DNA from: an uncultured Lachnospiraceae bacterium
GTDB taxonomy: Bacteria; Bacillota; Clostridia; Lachnospirales; Lachnospiraceae
DNA: 52,027 nt
Direction of reading: 5' to 3'
Assembly: GCA_946616835.1 (NCBI GenBank)
Contig: CAMOJK010000006.1
Location: 1 to 52,027, forward strand
Positions 24,714-33,617 of the stretch are shown here, one piece after another; position 1 is the first letter of the stretch, and the number at the start of each line of letters is the position of its first letter. The notes under the pieces were generated by a model. The model was not told the DNA's origin, ran no database searches, and saw only the letters and a list, made by a program, of their open reading frames with translations. Position numbers and translations under genes: made by a program.

Positions 24714-24752
24714 CTATATACACTATAAACCTACGATAGACTTACTAACTAA

Positions 24753-25268
24753 TTATTTCTTTGCTGCTTTCTTGGTGGACTTTGCGGCAGGCTTCTTAGC
24801 CTCAGCCTTAACTTCTTCCTTCTTAGCAGGCTCAGCCTTCTTTGCAGGTTCAGCTTTCTTTGCAGGTGCTGCCTTCTTAGCAGGCTCAGCTTTCTTTGCA
24901 GGTGCTGCCTTCTTTACAGGCTCAGCTTTCTTCGCAGGTGCTGCCTTCTTAACTGCAAATACGCTCTTGAGCTCAGCAACCTTCTCAACATTACCTTCAA
25001 CACGGATCTTTCCTTCATTGAAAGCTGCTACAGCATCAAGCTTGCCATCTACGATATCAATTATATCGCTGCCGTCAGCAATGATCTTTGCATCATGATC
25101 ATAATACTCATAAGGCTCAACCGCACCCTTGCCATCCTTAACAGCAACATAGAATGCACCTTCACCTTCTCCTGTCACATCGATCTGCACAGCCACATCA
25201 CCGGTCTTGCTGACGTCAAGCTTTGCAAATTTCTTCTGCACATAATCAACAATCTTCTCGTATGTCAT
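24753..25268 (-). CDS. SCP2 sterol-carrier domain protein with Lys/Ala/Pro repeat tail
   Basis: 171 residues. Residues 1-102 form an SCP2-like lipid-binding domain (VDYVQKKFAKLDVSKTGDVA, then GEGAFYVAVKDGK, IIADGSDIIDIVDGKLDA, AFNEGKIRVEG). The rest is a low-complexity basic tail of PAKKAEPAKKA-type repeats, like eukaryotic histone H1 or AlgP tails. The tail suggests nucleic-acid or cell-surface polyanion binding. ATG at 25268 has GGAGAG five bases upstream; an in-frame extension to 25445 lacks such a site and would run across the promoter, so it is rejected. Divergent from nth with promoters that share a -35 palindrome. Confidence 0.88.
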   Translation of the reverse strand: MTYEKIVDYVQKKFAKLDVSKTGDVAVQIDVTGEGEGAFYVAVKDGKGAVEPYEYYDHDAKIIADGSDIIDIVDGKLDAVAAFNEGKIRVEGNVEKVAELKSVFAVKKAAPAKKAEPVKKAAPAKKAEPAKKAAPAKKAEPAKKAEPAKKEEVKAEAKKPAAKSTKKAAKK

Positions 25269-25370
25269 AGTTCTCTCCTTTTCTCTAAAGCCGTTCGCGT
25301 CTCCCCAACACCGGCTATTTTCATGTGAAAGCTTGCATAAACCAACATGCTCTCTTATAATTACGCTAAC

Positions 25371-25420
25371 ACTATATCCCAAAAAAATTTTTGAGTCAAC
25401 ACTTTTTTCATATTTATAAC
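25371..25420. promoter_or_regulatory. Back-to-back scp2 and nth promoters sharing a -35 palindrome
   Basis: The palindrome TTGAGTCAA (25391-25399) serves both strands. Minus strand: TTGACT (25399-25394), 17 bases, TATAGT (25376-25371). Plus strand: TTGAGT (25391-25396), 18 bases, TATAAC (25415-25420). The nth ATG begins only five bases after its -10, implying a leaderless or nearly leaderless nth mRNA. Confidence 0.6.
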
Positions 25421-25424
25421 AAAA

Positions 25425-26060
25425 ATGATACAAAAAAATCTGCAAAAAATACTAAACAGACTTGATGAGCATTATGGTACAGATGCGAAATGCTATCTTG
25501 ATCACAACACTCCATGGCAGCTTCTTATCGCCACAATACTCAGTGCACAATGTACCGATGCAAGAGTAAATATCGTCACAGGAACTCTCTTTAAAAAATA
25601 TCCAACAGTCGAGGCATTCGCAAGCGCTGACCTTAAGGAGCTTGAAAACGATATACATTCCACCGGTTTCTACCACAATAAAGCAAAAAACATAATCGCC
25701 TGCTGCCAACAACTCATGGAAAAATATAACGGTGAGGTACCATCTTCCATTGAAGAACTGACTTCACTTCCGGGAGTAGGAAGAAAAACTGCTAATGTAA
25801 TAAGAGGAAACATATATAACGAACCAAGTATCGTAGTAGATACCCATGTTAAACGGGTTTCAAAAAAACTGGGCCTCACTGAAGAAACAGATCCGGTAAA
25901 GGTTGAATACGACCTTATGAAAAAACTGCCAAAAGATCATTGGATACTGTGGAATCTCCAGATAATCGCCCATGGCCGAAGCATCTGCAAGGCACCAAAG
26001 CCCGACTGTAAAAACTGCTTTCTCAAAGACCTGTGCGATACCGGGAAAAAAATCAAATAA
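25425..26060 (+). CDS. nth: Endonuclease III (DNA glycosylase/AP lyase)
   Basis: Base-excision repair enzyme that removes oxidised pyrimidines and nicks abasic sites. 211 residues with an HhH-GPD fold: helix-hairpin-helix LPGVGRKTANV containing catalytic Lys121, catalytic Asp139 in VVDTHVKRV, and the [4Fe-4S] loop Cys188, 195, 198, 204 spaced C-x6-C-x2-C-x5-C. Length is standard. The N-terminal sequence aligns with other clostridial Nth proteins, supporting this ATG, although there is no Shine-Dalgarno and the -10 is only five bases away. A shared terminator separates it from the convergent ferredoxin gene. Confidence 0.97.
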   Translation: MIQKNLQKILNRLDEHYGTDAKCYLDHNTPWQLLIATILSAQCTDARVNIVTGTLFKKYPTVEAFASADLKELENDIHSTGFYHNKAKNIIACCQQLMEKYNGEVPSSIEELTSLPGVGRKTANVIRGNIYNEPSIVVDTHVKRVSKKLGLTEETDPVKVEYDLMKKLPKDHWILWNLQIIAHGRSICKAPKPDCKNCFLKDLCDTGKKIK

Positions 26061-26074
26061 TACAATAATTAAAA

Positions 26075-26099
26075 TGCCGCACCCTTTCCGGATGCGGCA
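26075..26099. terminator. Bidirectional terminator between nth and ferredoxin
   Basis: TGCCGCA (26075-26081) pairs with TGCGGCA (26093-26099), with two further CC/GG pairs inside past one mismatch. A-rich on the left, T-rich on the right, so usable from both sides. Confidence 0.85.
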
Positions 26100-26126
26100 C
26101 TTCATTTTACATTTTGTCTTTGGAAA

Positions 26127-26297
26127 TTATTCCTCGGAAATAGCACCTACAGGGCAGTTGCCAGCGCAAGTTCCGCAGCTGATGCAGGTATCAGCATCAA
26201 TATTGTACTGAGAATCTCCCTGAGAGATAGCGCCAACAGGGCAGTTACCCTCACAAGTTCCACAGCTGATGCATGAATCACTGATTACATATGCCAT
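26127..26297 (-). CDS. 2x[4Fe-4S] ferredoxin
   Basis: 56-residue clostridial ferredoxin, a small electron carrier. Two near-identical halves each carry a full C-x2-C-x2-C-x3-C motif: CISCGTCEGNCPVGAIS in the first and CISCGTCAGNCPVGAIS in the second, joined by QGDSQYNIDADT. GAGGAGG precedes the ATG at 26297. It is the expected electron acceptor of the pyruvate:ferredoxin oxidoreductase at 30060-33617. The 136-base upstream region shared with 26434-26994 has TAACAC-N14-GTGTTA symmetry and a TTAGA site resembling the PFOR upstream sites. Confidence 0.96.
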   Translation of the reverse strand: MAYVISDSCISCGTCEGNCPVGAISQGDSQYNIDADTCISCGTCAGNCPVGAISEE

Positions 26298-26433
26298 AAT
26301 AGATTTCCTCCTCTTCTTGTTATTTTTATCTTTGAAAAGCTTAACACAATATTTTTAGTTAGTGTTAGAAAACCTTTGTTTACTTTCAAAAACTTATACT
26401 CTGCATTCTAATCTATGATAGAATAAAATCACT

Positions 26434-26994
26434 ATGACAGATGCCGAAAAAAAAGAATTGAAAGAACTCCGCATAGAGATACGGTCACTCAACGAGCAGA
26501 AGTACCAGCTTGATACTGAAATACTTGATGTGAGAAACCGGCGCGCTTTTTTATCACAGTGGAAAAATCGTTCCCTTATCGGATTCCTGCTTTCTTTCGG
26601 AGCCTACATATTTGTGTTGGCTAACATCTATTTTTTTGCACTTAATACCGTTGCAGCCTCAGCTAATGCCACTATCTTTGATTCCGCAGCTATGTTTGTT
26701 ACCGCCATGGGATCTACAGTGTTGGGACTTCTGTTTCTGATACATATGGTACTTTTGGTGTTCGTTGTGGTAAGCGGGCTCACTGCAATCGCCGAAATGG
26801 GTAACAGCCGTTTATCCCTGGCACTTGCGGAACTCATGCATAAACGAAATTACCCCAGCGAGTTCAAAAAAAATGAAGAGCAGGAATACCTGCTCCTCAG
26901 AGAAAAAGAAAGACTTCAAATCAGTATTAACGAAGTTGTCCCCAGACTGAAAGAACTGGAGGCAATGGACACACCCTGGTACAAAATGCAGTAA
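26434..26994 (+). CDS. Coiled-coil membrane protein of unknown function
   Basis: 186 residues arranged symmetrically: an N-terminal coiled coil (about 3-38, EKKELKELRIEIRSLNEQK), two transmembrane helices (about 46-68 and 88-118) and a C-terminal coiled coil (about 133-180, EYLLLREKERLQISINEV). Both termini should face the cytoplasm, giving a membrane hairpin with two helical arms. No known family recognised. There is no Shine-Dalgarno; TAGAAT at 26419-26424 lies nine bases before the ATG, so a very short leader is likely. It ends eight bases from the convergent YfbR gene. Confidence 0.75.
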   Translation: MTDAEKKELKELRIEIRSLNEQKYQLDTEILDVRNRRAFLSQWKNRSLIGFLLSFGAYIFVLANIYFFALNTVAASANATIFDSAAMFVTAMGSTVLGLLFLIHMVLLVFVVVSGLTAIAEMGNSRLSLALAELMHKRNYPSEFKKNEEQEYLLLREKERLQISINEVVPRLKELEAMDTPWYKMQ

Positions 26995-27002
26995 ACATAT
27001 AA

Positions 27003-27602
27003 CTAAATCTCTGGTCTTATGGCATCAAGCGTCTTCTTATATGCTGGCAAAAACTCCTCCAGAAATACTTCTATTTCATCAAGCCCCATGGCCTTTATCG
27101 ACTCAAGCGTTAACTGCTCCGCATCTGCAAACTCATCATTTCCCGCTTTCTTTTCTTCGAGACACTTAATATATGCAGATATCTTATCAGCTGCTTTTAC
27201 AAGCCTCGCCTCATATGCATATTCTTCCTCCGGAAAAAGAACCTTGCGATACTCTTCCCTTATATCTTCAGGCAAAAGCGTAAGCAGGCTTTCATTTGCA
27301 TCATCCTCAATCTGCTTATATGCACCTTTTATGGTTTTGTTTCTGTATTTCACGGGCGTTGGCATATCACCGGTAAGTATTTCCGAAACATCATGATACA
27401 TACCGAACATTGCTGCATGTTCCGCATCAAGGTTCTTCCCAAAGCGCTTATTACCTATCACGCAAAGAACATGTGAAAGCATGGCAACCTGAAGAGAGTG
27501 TTCCGAAAGGTTTTCTTCCTCGGAATTTCTCATAAGCGCCCACCTGTCTATCCATTTAAGCCTTGCCATCATGGCAAAAAAAGCATAATCACTTTTACCC
27601 AT
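27003..27602 (-). CDS. yfbR: YfbR-type HD 5'-deoxynucleotidase
   Basis: Hydrolyses deoxynucleoside 5'-monophosphates in nucleotide salvage. 199 residues with the HD metal site: His35 (SEHSLQVA), His70-Asp71 (GMYHDVSEILTGDMPTPVKY) and Asp139 (VKAADKISAYIKCLEE). The TGDMPTPVKY segment is characteristic of the YfbR group rather than of other HD hydrolases. It starts 17 bases after the GT2-GtrA gene, so the two are likely co-transcribed. Confidence 0.93.
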   Translation of the reverse strand: MGKSDYAFFAMMARLKWIDRWALMRNSEEENLSEHSLQVAMLSHVLCVIGNKRFGKNLDAEHAAMFGMYHDVSEILTGDMPTPVKYRNKTIKGAYKQIEDDANESLLTLLPEDIREEYRKVLFPEEEYAYEARLVKAADKISAYIKCLEEKKAGNDEFADAEQLTLESIKAMGLDEIEVFLEEFLPAYKKTLDAIRPEI

Positions 27603-27619
27603 TTTATTCTCCAGTCTAA

Positions 27620-28723
27620 TTAATCTTTCTTCTTAAACACCCAGACCTGCTGCACTTTATAGCTTATAAAGAACAATATCGGATCTACTATTATCTTCGT
27701 AATCATTGCGGGGATTCCCAGCCATTCAGTCAGATATTTAACAGCGCCGGCCGATAACATCATCTGTATAAGCCATAGTATAAAATATCTGGGACCTGAG
27801 CCTGCAGCATCTTTTTTTCTGGATTTAAATACCATACGGTTTATACAGTAATTGAATATACCTGAACATATACGTGCGATAACTGTCGACACCACTATGT
27901 AGTTTATGCTGCGATTCAGAAAAGCTATATATAATTCCGGCATCCTGCCTGCAAGGAAACAGACAAGTGCCGAAAACAACGCATAATCAACCACAAATGA
28001 GCTCAGTGACGACGCTATAAATTTAAAGAACACCTTGTATATTCTAAGAGAATCTTTTATCGGATTAAAATGCGAGCTTTCATTCTCATTAAGATATATA
28101 ACTTCAATGGGAACTTCCTCAAAAGGAACTCCCATATCATGAAGCTCAAATATCATATTCATCTCAAACTCATAGCGTTCACCGGGTACCTTGCAGAGAT
28201 CCGCAAGTATATCTCGCCCAAAGACTCTGAGTCCGGTCTGCGTATCCGTAAGAGTAATATCAGCAAAAAGTTTGAGCAGACTGCTGGTGAGTCTGTTACC
28301 AAATCTTGAGCGGGCAGGTATCTTTGTGTCTGATTTAAAATCCCGGCAGCCGAAAACTACCGGTCTGATTTCAGCGTCAAATTCTTTAAAACCCTGACAG
28401 CACTTTAGTGTGTCTGCCACAGTGTGCTGCCCGTCCGCGTCAAGCGTAACTACACCCAAAACATTAGGCAACGATTCCAGAATATACGAAAATCCCGTCT
28501 TGAGCGCAGCGCCTTTACCTTTGTTCTTCTCATGATGCAGTATGGTGACATTTGACTTTTCTCCAAGTCTCTCTACTTCCGCAAAGATCTTGCCAAAACT
28601 TTCATCACAGCCGTCATCAACGATAACAATATTCGAAAACTCTAAAACCAGCCCCTCAACTACCTTGATCATCTCCCTATCGGGATTATAAGCAGGAATA
28701 AGCGCTGCTATATCTTCGATCAT
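27620..28723 (-). CDS. GT2 polyprenyl-phosphate glycosyltransferase fused to GtrA membrane domain
   Basis: 367 residues. The N-terminal two thirds is a GT-A family 2 transferase of the dolichyl-phosphate mannose/glucose synthase group: ALIPAYNPDREM, IVIVDDGCDE, GKGAALKTGF and the metal motif VVTLDADGQHTV, then LTDTQTGLRVF. From about residue 245 follows a four-helix GtrA-like domain (SSFVVDYALFSALVCFL to FFISYKVQQVWVF) that is thought to flip or retain lipid-linked sugars. ATG at 28723 has GGAGAG seven bases upstream; the 35-codon extension has no such site. It likely supplies undecaprenyl-phosphate-sugar to GT-C transferases such as 15990-17462 (inference). Confidence 0.92.
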   Translation of the reverse strand: MIEDIAALIPAYNPDREMIKVVEGLVLEFSNIVIVDDGCDESFGKIFAEVERLGEKSNVTILHHEKNKGKGAALKTGFSYILESLPNVLGVVTLDADGQHTVADTLKCCQGFKEFDAEIRPVVFGCRDFKSDTKIPARSRFGNRLTSSLLKLFADITLTDTQTGLRVFGRDILADLCKVPGERYEFEMNMIFELHDMGVPFEEVPIEVIYLNENESSHFNPIKDSLRIYKVFFKFIASSLSSFVVDYALFSALVCFLAGRMPELYIAFLNRSINYIVVSTVIARICSGIFNYCINRMVFKSRKKDAAGSGPRYFILWLIQMMLSAGAVKYLTEWLGIPAMITKIIVDPILFFISYKVQQVWVFKKKD

Positions 28724-28838
28724 ATCTATTCTCTCCGTTGTTTCACCAAAAGCTCTTTTACCCCCGCCCCCTGCGAAACAATCTCTAATTACAAGAAACC
28801 GTAAACGGAATAGCCTGCAGGATTTCAAGCAGTTACAA

Positions 28839-28847
28839 GTATACCAA
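28839..28847 (-). promoter_or_regulatory. Candidate extended -10 for the GT2-yfbR pair
   Basis: Minus strand TGGTATACT about 115 bases upstream of the GT2 start. No good -35 is seen. Confidence 0.35.
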
Positions 28848-28899
28848 AAGACAGATATTTATAACAGTACTGTCGGAACATACTACACTTTCCGAAACC

Positions 28900-29337
28900 T
28901 TATAAAAATGTAATTCCAAAAAAGAATATCAGTATATTTCTTAGCAGCCACTGTCCCAGTATCACTCCTACCCCAATGTAGACGGTAACGGTCACCGGAT
29001 AGCCTTCAAAACCAAACCGTCTCGTATGCCTTACCAAAATCGTATTTATCATAAAAATAAAATAGACTGTCAGCGAATACATAACTATCGGGTGACACAA
29101 AAAACTCTTTATAAAATGCAGATGGACCGCATGATAAAAAGCCCTGGTACCGCCGCACCCCGGACAGTATAATCCGGTCACTTTATTAAACATACAGTCC
29201 GGACCACCTGCCAATATCCTGTCCCCGTATATTACAAAAACCGCAACAGCAACAAGCCCTGCAATCCCTGCAATGATCCCCAATATAAACCAGGTATCCG
29301 TCAGCGGATCCTTAAACATCCTTTTATTTATGTCCAC
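28900..29337 (-). CDS. DUF2752 membrane protein
   Basis: 145 residues with three to four transmembrane helices. The DUF2752 signature CPGCGGTRAFYHAVHL follows the first helix (about 58-73), where two Cys and a conserved Gly-Gly-Thr-Arg turn sit near the membrane surface. Function of the family is unknown. It lies downstream of the DUF4190 gene in the same direction; these two families are often neighbours in Gram-positive bacteria. No separate strong promoter is evident. Confidence 0.88.
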   Translation of the reverse strand: MDINKRMFKDPLTDTWFILGIIAGIAGLVAVAVFVIYGDRILAGGPDCMFNKVTGLYCPGCGGTRAFYHAVHLHFIKSFLCHPIVMYSLTVYFIFMINTILVRHTRRFGFEGYPVTVTVYIGVGVILGQWLLRNILIFFFGITFL

Positions 29338-29379
29338 TTTTCAATCTCTCTTTTACAGAACATAAGATAAGACAAAATC

Positions 29380-29412
29380 AAAACCGAAGGCACATCGTAT
29401 GCCTCCGGTTTT
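29380..29412 (-). terminator. Terminator after the DUF4190 gene
   Basis: AAAACCG-AAGGC (29380-29391) pairs with GCCT-CGGTTTT (29401-29412) with one mismatch. On the minus strand a T-rich stretch follows. The DUF2752 gene beyond it would rely on read-through or a local promoter. Confidence 0.75.
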
Positions 29413-29501
29413 CGATCATCTAATTTACTCTCCATTGTGACCGTATCAACAAGTGTCCGAACCGAATATTAACTTGCGATCCTTCTCACATTTTCAACGA
29501 T

Positions 29502-29870
29502 TTACATATACTGAGAAAAGCTCTCAAGGAATGCAACTCCGCCAACAAATACGATGTATATTATCATACCAAGCGAAAGCAGAAGACCTATCACACCGGT
29601 GATGATGCCGGCTATACTCAAGCCCTTTGACTGCCCCTTCTTCTGCGCAACAATACCAAAGATTATAGCCATTATTGCAGGGATAACTGTAACACCCAAT
29701 GTACAATAGCAGCACAGTATCGATAATATACCGCAAACAAGTGAAGTTATGGCAAATCCACTGCCCGCATTCTGCTGGGGCACGCCACCGTTATAACCAT
29801 AATTCCCATTAGGCATTCCACCCTGATATCCACCTTGATTTCCATAATTGTTGTAGCCGTTATTGTCCAT
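29502..29870 (-). CDS. DUF4190 membrane protein with Gly/Asn/Tyr-rich N-terminus
   Basis: 122 residues. Residues 1-38 are a low-complexity Gly/Asn/Tyr/Gln region (NNYGNQGGYQGGMPNGNYGY), followed by a DUF4190 unit with two membrane helices: SGFAITSLVCGILSILCC and AIMAIIFGIVAQKKGQSKGLSIAGIITGVIGLL. The motif between the helices (KKGQSKGLSIAGI) is typical of the family. Function is unknown; such proteins often accompany Gram-positive envelope genes. A near-consensus promoter lies about 95 bases upstream and overlaps the nifJ terminator zone. Confidence 0.88.
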   Translation of the reverse strand: MDNNGYNNYGNQGGYQGGMPNGNYGYNGGVPQQNAGSGFAITSLVCGILSILCCYCTLGVTVIPAIMAIIFGIVAQKKGQSKGLSIAGIITGVIGLLLSLGMIIYIVFVGGVAFLESFSQYM

Positions 29871-29963
29871 CGTTTCCCTCCTTAATCCTCAATGACAATC
29901 AGTCTGCATCTGCATGATCACACCATATTTAAGCGATATGTTTCTGCACAACCATACTAGACC

Positions 29964-29992
29964 ATTATACCACATTCACTCTAACACGTCAA
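29964..29992 (-). promoter_or_regulatory. Promoter of the DUF4190 gene
   Basis: Minus strand TTGACG (29992-29987), 17 bases, TATAAT (29969-29964) preceded by TGG. Its -35 abuts the nifJ terminator stem. Confidence 0.75.
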
Positions 29993-30024
29993 AACCCGGC
30001 TGACATTCCTGCCAGCCGGGTTTT
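29991..30024 (-). terminator. Terminator of the PFOR gene
   Basis: An 11-bp perfect stem AAAACCCGGCT (29991-30001) / AGCCGGGTTTT (30014-30024) with 12-base loop, 36 bases after the nifJ stop. Confidence 0.9.
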
Positions 30025-30059
30025 CTAATTCAAGTATTAACTATGAAGCTGTCTTCAAT

Positions 30060-33000
30060 TTAGTTCTTTGAATACAGTTCAACGAGATTTGAAAGATGTG
30101 TAAATCTTTCCTTTGCAGCCTCTTCTGCTTCCTTGAAGAGTTCTCCTGCCTTTTCCTTGTTAACCTTGGTAAGAGCGGTGTAACGAGCTTCTCCACCGAT
30201 GAAGTCAGCGTAAGGAACTGTTGCAGCCTTGGAATCAAGAGTGAACTTCTTCTCAGCAGTAGGATTGAATCTGAACAGATGCCAGTAACCTGCATCAACA
30301 GCCTTCTTCTCTTCTGCCATAGCTGCACCCATACCAGCCTTGATACGGTGGTTGATACAAGGAGCATAACCAATGATAAGTGAAGGTCCGTGATAGCTCT
30401 CAGCTTCCTTGATAGCCTTAACGAGCTGGTTAGGATTAGCACCCATTGCAACCTGTGCAACGTATACATAGCCATAGCTCATTGCTATACCTGCAAGATC
30501 CTTCTGCTTGATTGCCTTACCGCCTGCAGCGAACTGAGCAACAGCACCGATAGGAGTAGCCTTGGAAGACTGTCCGCCGGTATTTGAGTAAACCTCGGTA
30601 TTGAATACGAATACGTTAACATCCTCACCGGAAGCAAGTACATGGTCGAGACCGCCGAATCCGATATCGAATGACCATCCGTCACCACCGAAGATCCACT
30701 GTGACTTCTTAGCAGCATAATCCTTGTTCTTGATGATTTCCTTAGCATGTGCGCTGGAATCATTAGCGATTGCAGCAAGAAGCTTGTCTGTAGCTTCGGT
30801 ATTCTTAAGTGTCTCATCGAAGGTAGCAAGATACTCATCGATAGCAGCCTTGATGTTAGCATCAGATGTCTCAGCAGCAAGTGCCTCAACCTCATCCTTT
30901 ACATTGCCGCGGAGTGTCTTCTGTGCAAGATACATACCGAAGCCGAACTCTGCGTTATCCTCGAAGAGTGAGTTAGCCCATGCAGGACCCTGGCCCTTCT
31001 TGTTGGTTGTATAAGGTGTTGAAGGTGAAGAGTTACCCCAGATGGATGAGCATCCGGTTGCATTTGCAATGTACATTCTGTCACCGTAAAGCTGTGTAAC
31101 GAGCTTAGCATAAGGTGTTTCACCGCAGCCTGCGCATGCGCCCGAGAACTCAAGATAAGGCTGTCTGAACTGTGAACCCTTAACGGTATCCATTCCGAAC
31201 TTGCTTATTACCTCTGCCTTCTCATCAAGCTCTACAGCGAAATCGAAGTACTTCTGCTGTGCCTTAAGCTCATCATCAAGAGTCTGCATAGCAAGAGTCT
31301 TAACACCGGCCTCAACATTCTTGGGAGCCTTATTAGCAGGACATACATTTGCACAGGAGCCGCATCCAAGGCAGTCCATCTGAGATACAACGATGGAGAA
31401 CTTGTATCCGGGCATACCTGTAAGTTCCTTGAGCTGCATTCCTTCAGGAGCCTTAGCTGCTTCTTCATCAGTAAGAGCAACGGAACGGATAGCTGCGTGA
31501 GGACATACATAAGAGCACTGCTGACACTCGATACAGGTATCAGGATTCCATACAGGAACAGCTACGGAAACTCCGCGCTTCTCGAATGCCGCTGTACCTG
31601 AAGGTGTGGAACCATCAGTGTAAGTCATTGTTACGGATACAGGGATGCTGTTACCTTCCTGTGAAGATACAGGGATCTGGATGTTGTTTACGAAATCCTG
31701 TACTTCCTTGCTTCCCTTTGTAGCCTTAGGATAATCAAGGCCTTCATCAACGCCGTTAGCCCATGAATCAGGAACCTTAACTTCTACGACGCCGGTAGCG
31801 CCGAGGTCGATAGCATTCCAGTTCTTCTGAACCACATCATCACCCTTAAGACCATAGGTCTTCTTAGCGGCAGCCTTCATAAGCTCGATAGCCTTCTCCT
31901 CAGGGATGATGCCTGTAAGCTTGAAGAATGCGGACTGAAGAATAGTATTGATTCTTGTAGGTCCCATGCCGGACTCGATACCAAGCTTTGTACCGTTGAT
32001 GGTATAGAACTTGATCTTGTGGTCATAGATGTACTTCTTAACCTGGCCGGGAAGATGGCTGTCAAGCTCTTCGCCTTCCCAAGGGCAGTTGAGGAGGAAT
32101 GTACCACCGTCAACAAGCTCCTGAACCATGTTGTACTTTCTTACGTATGCAGCATTGTGGCATGCTACGAAATTAGCCTTATGGATAAGGTAAGTAGACT
32201 TGATAGGCTTCTTACCGAATCTTAAGTGAGACATTGTGATACCGCCGGACTTCTTTGAATCATAATCAAAGTATGCCTGTGCGAACATGTCTGTGTTATC
32301 ACCGATGATCTTGATGGAGTTCTTGTTTGCGCCGACCGTACCGTCTGCACCGAGACCCCAGAACTTACAGCAAACTGTTCCTTCAGGAGTTGTAACAAGA
32401 GGCTCACCTGCATCAAGTGAAAGATGTGTAACATCATCGTTGATACCAAGTGTGAATTTCTTCTTGTCTGTGTTGTGATATACAGCAACGATCTGCTCAG
32501 GAGTAGTATCCTTTGAACCAAGACCGTAACGACCTGTAAGAACCTTAACTCCTGCGAACTTTTCATCGCTCATAAGTGCGCTCTTAACATCAAGTGCAAG
32601 AGGCTCATCGATACATCCGGGCTCCTTTGTACGGTCAAGTACAGAGATAGTCTTTACGCTTGCAGGGATAGCACCTAAGAATGCTTCTACAGAGAAAGGT
32701 CTGTAAAGTCTTACCTTGATAAGACCAACCTTCTCACCCTTTGCTGCAAGATAATCGATAGTCTCTTCGATAGTATCGTTAACAGATCCCATTGCAACTA
32801 TTACATGCTCTGCGTCAGCAGCACCATAGTAGTTGAAAAGCTTGTAATCTGTACCGATCTTCGCATTGATCTTGTCCATGTATTCCTGAACGATAGCAGG
32901 AAGCTCATCATATGCAGTATTGCAGGACTCTCTTGACTGGAAGAAAATATCAGGGTTCTGAGCGGATCCCATTTCACGAGGGTGATTGGGATTAAGAGCA

Positions 33001-33617
33001 CCTGCTCTGAACTCCTCGATTGCTTTCATATCGATGATGTCATCGAAATCCTCATTTGACCAGATATCGATCTTCTGAATCTCATGAGAAGTACGGAAAC
33101 CATCAAAGAAATTGATGAAAGGAAGACGGCCCTTGATAGCTGCAAGATATGCAACAGGTGTAAGGTCCATAACTTCCTGAACGGAAGACTCGCAAAGCAT
33201 TGCACAGCCTGTCTGTCTGCAGGCATATACATCGGAGTGGTCACCGAAGATATTAAGTGCATGTGATGCGATACAACGTGCAGCCACATTTACAACGCCC
33301 GGAAGTCTCTCACCGGCTATCTTATACAGGTTCGGGATCATAAGAAGAAGACCCTGAGATGCTGTGTAAGTTGATGTGAGTGCACCGGCTACCAGTGAAC
33401 CGTGTACAGTACCGGAAGCACCTGCTTCGGATTCCATCTCGACGATCTTAACCGTCTTGCCGAAATAGTTCTTCCTGCCCTGAGTTGCCCACTCGTCGGT
33501 GTGTTCCGCCATAGGTGATGACGGGGTGATGGGATAGATGGCAGCTGTATCTGTAAAGATATAACCAGCATGTGCGGCAGCTTCGTTACCATCCATCGTC
33601 TTCTTGCTTCTTGCCAT
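30060..33617 (-). CDS. nifJ: Pyruvate:ferredoxin (flavodoxin) oxidoreductase
   Basis: Oxidises pyruvate with CoA to acetyl-CoA and CO2, reducing ferredoxin; central to fermentative energy metabolism. The 1185-residue single-chain enzyme has the N-terminal pyrimidine-binding domain (TDTAAIYPITPSSPMAEHTD), the gamma and CoA-binding regions, two 4Fe-4S motifs CIECQQCSYVCP near residue 694 and CLGCGSCANVCP near 749, the proximal-cluster start CAGCGETPYAKL near 827, and the TPP/Mg site FGGDGWSFDIGFGGLD near 979 with NTEVYSNTGGQSS after it. Length is typical. AAGGAGG precedes the ATG. Codon use is strongly biased and regular, consistent with high expression. Partner ferredoxin lies at 26127-26297. 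Confidence 0.98.
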   Translation of the reverse strand: MARSKKTMDGNEAAAHAGYIFTDTAAIYPITPSSPMAEHTDEWATQGRKNYFGKTVKIVEMESEAGASGTVHGSLVAGALTSTYTASQGLLLMIPNLYKIAGERLPGVVNVAARCIASHALNIFGDHSDVYACRQTGCAMLCESSVQEVMDLTPVAYLAAIKGRLPFINFFDGFRTSHEIQKIDIWSNEDFDDIIDMKAIEEFRAGALNPNHPREMGSAQNPDIFFQSRESCNTAYDELPAIVQEYMDKINAKIGTDYKLFNYYGAADAEHVIVAMGSVNDTIEETIDYLAAKGEKVGLIKVRLYRPFSVEAFLGAIPASVKTISVLDRTKEPGCIDEPLALDVKSALMSDEKFAGVKVLTGRYGLGSKDTTPEQIVAVYHNTDKKKFTLGINDDVTHLSLDAGEPLVTTPEGTVCCKFWGLGADGTVGANKNSIKIIGDNTDMFAQAYFDYDSKKSGGITMSHLRFGKKPIKSTYLIHKANFVACHNAAYVRKYNMVQELVDGGTFLLNCPWEGEELDSHLPGQVKKYIYDHKIKFYTINGTKLGIESGMGPTRINTILQSAFFKLTGIIPEEKAIELMKAAAKKTYGLKGDDVVQKNWNAIDLGATGVVEVKVPDSWANGVDEGLDYPKATKGSKEVQDFVNNIQIPVSSQEGNSIPVSVTMTYTDGSTPSGTAAFEKRGVSVAVPVWNPDTCIECQQCSYVCPHAAIRSVALTDEEAAKAPEGMQLKELTGMPGYKFSIVVSQMDCLGCGSCANVCPANKAPKNVEAGVKTLAMQTLDDELKAQQKYFDFAVELDEKAEVISKFGMDTVKGSQFRQPYLEFSGACAGCGETPYAKLVTQLYGDRMYIANATGCSSIWGNSSPSTPYTTNKKGQGPAWANSLFEDNAEFGFGMYLAQKTLRGNVKDEVEALAAETSDANIKAAIDEYLATFDETLKNTEATDKLLAAIANDSSAHAKEIIKNKDYAAKKSQWIFGGDGWSFDIGFGGLDHVLASGEDVNVFVFNTEVYSNTGGQSSKATPIGAVAQFAAGGKAIKQKDLAGIAMSYGYVYVAQVAMGANPNQLVKAIKEAESYHGPSLIIGYAPCINHRIKAGMGAAMAEEKKAVDAGYWHLFRFNPTAEKKFTLDSKAATVPYADFIGGEARYTALTKVNKEKAGELFKEAEEAAKERFTHLSNLVELYSKN

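Noticed and set aside
24455-24739. Plus-strand frame of 94 codons between the PfkB and SCP2 genes
   Set aside because: No ribosome binding site and no recognisable domain; it reads through the SCP2 terminator hairpin and across the reverse complement of the PfkB promoter.
24830-24960. Short regular DNA repeats that could suggest a CRISPR or satellite
   Set aside because: Repeats are in frame and code for the PAKKAEPAKKA tail; no constant repeat with variable spacers.
24772-25098. Plus-strand Ala/Gly/Phe repeat frame
   Set aside because: Antisense shadow of the SCP2 protein's Lys/Ala/Pro tail.
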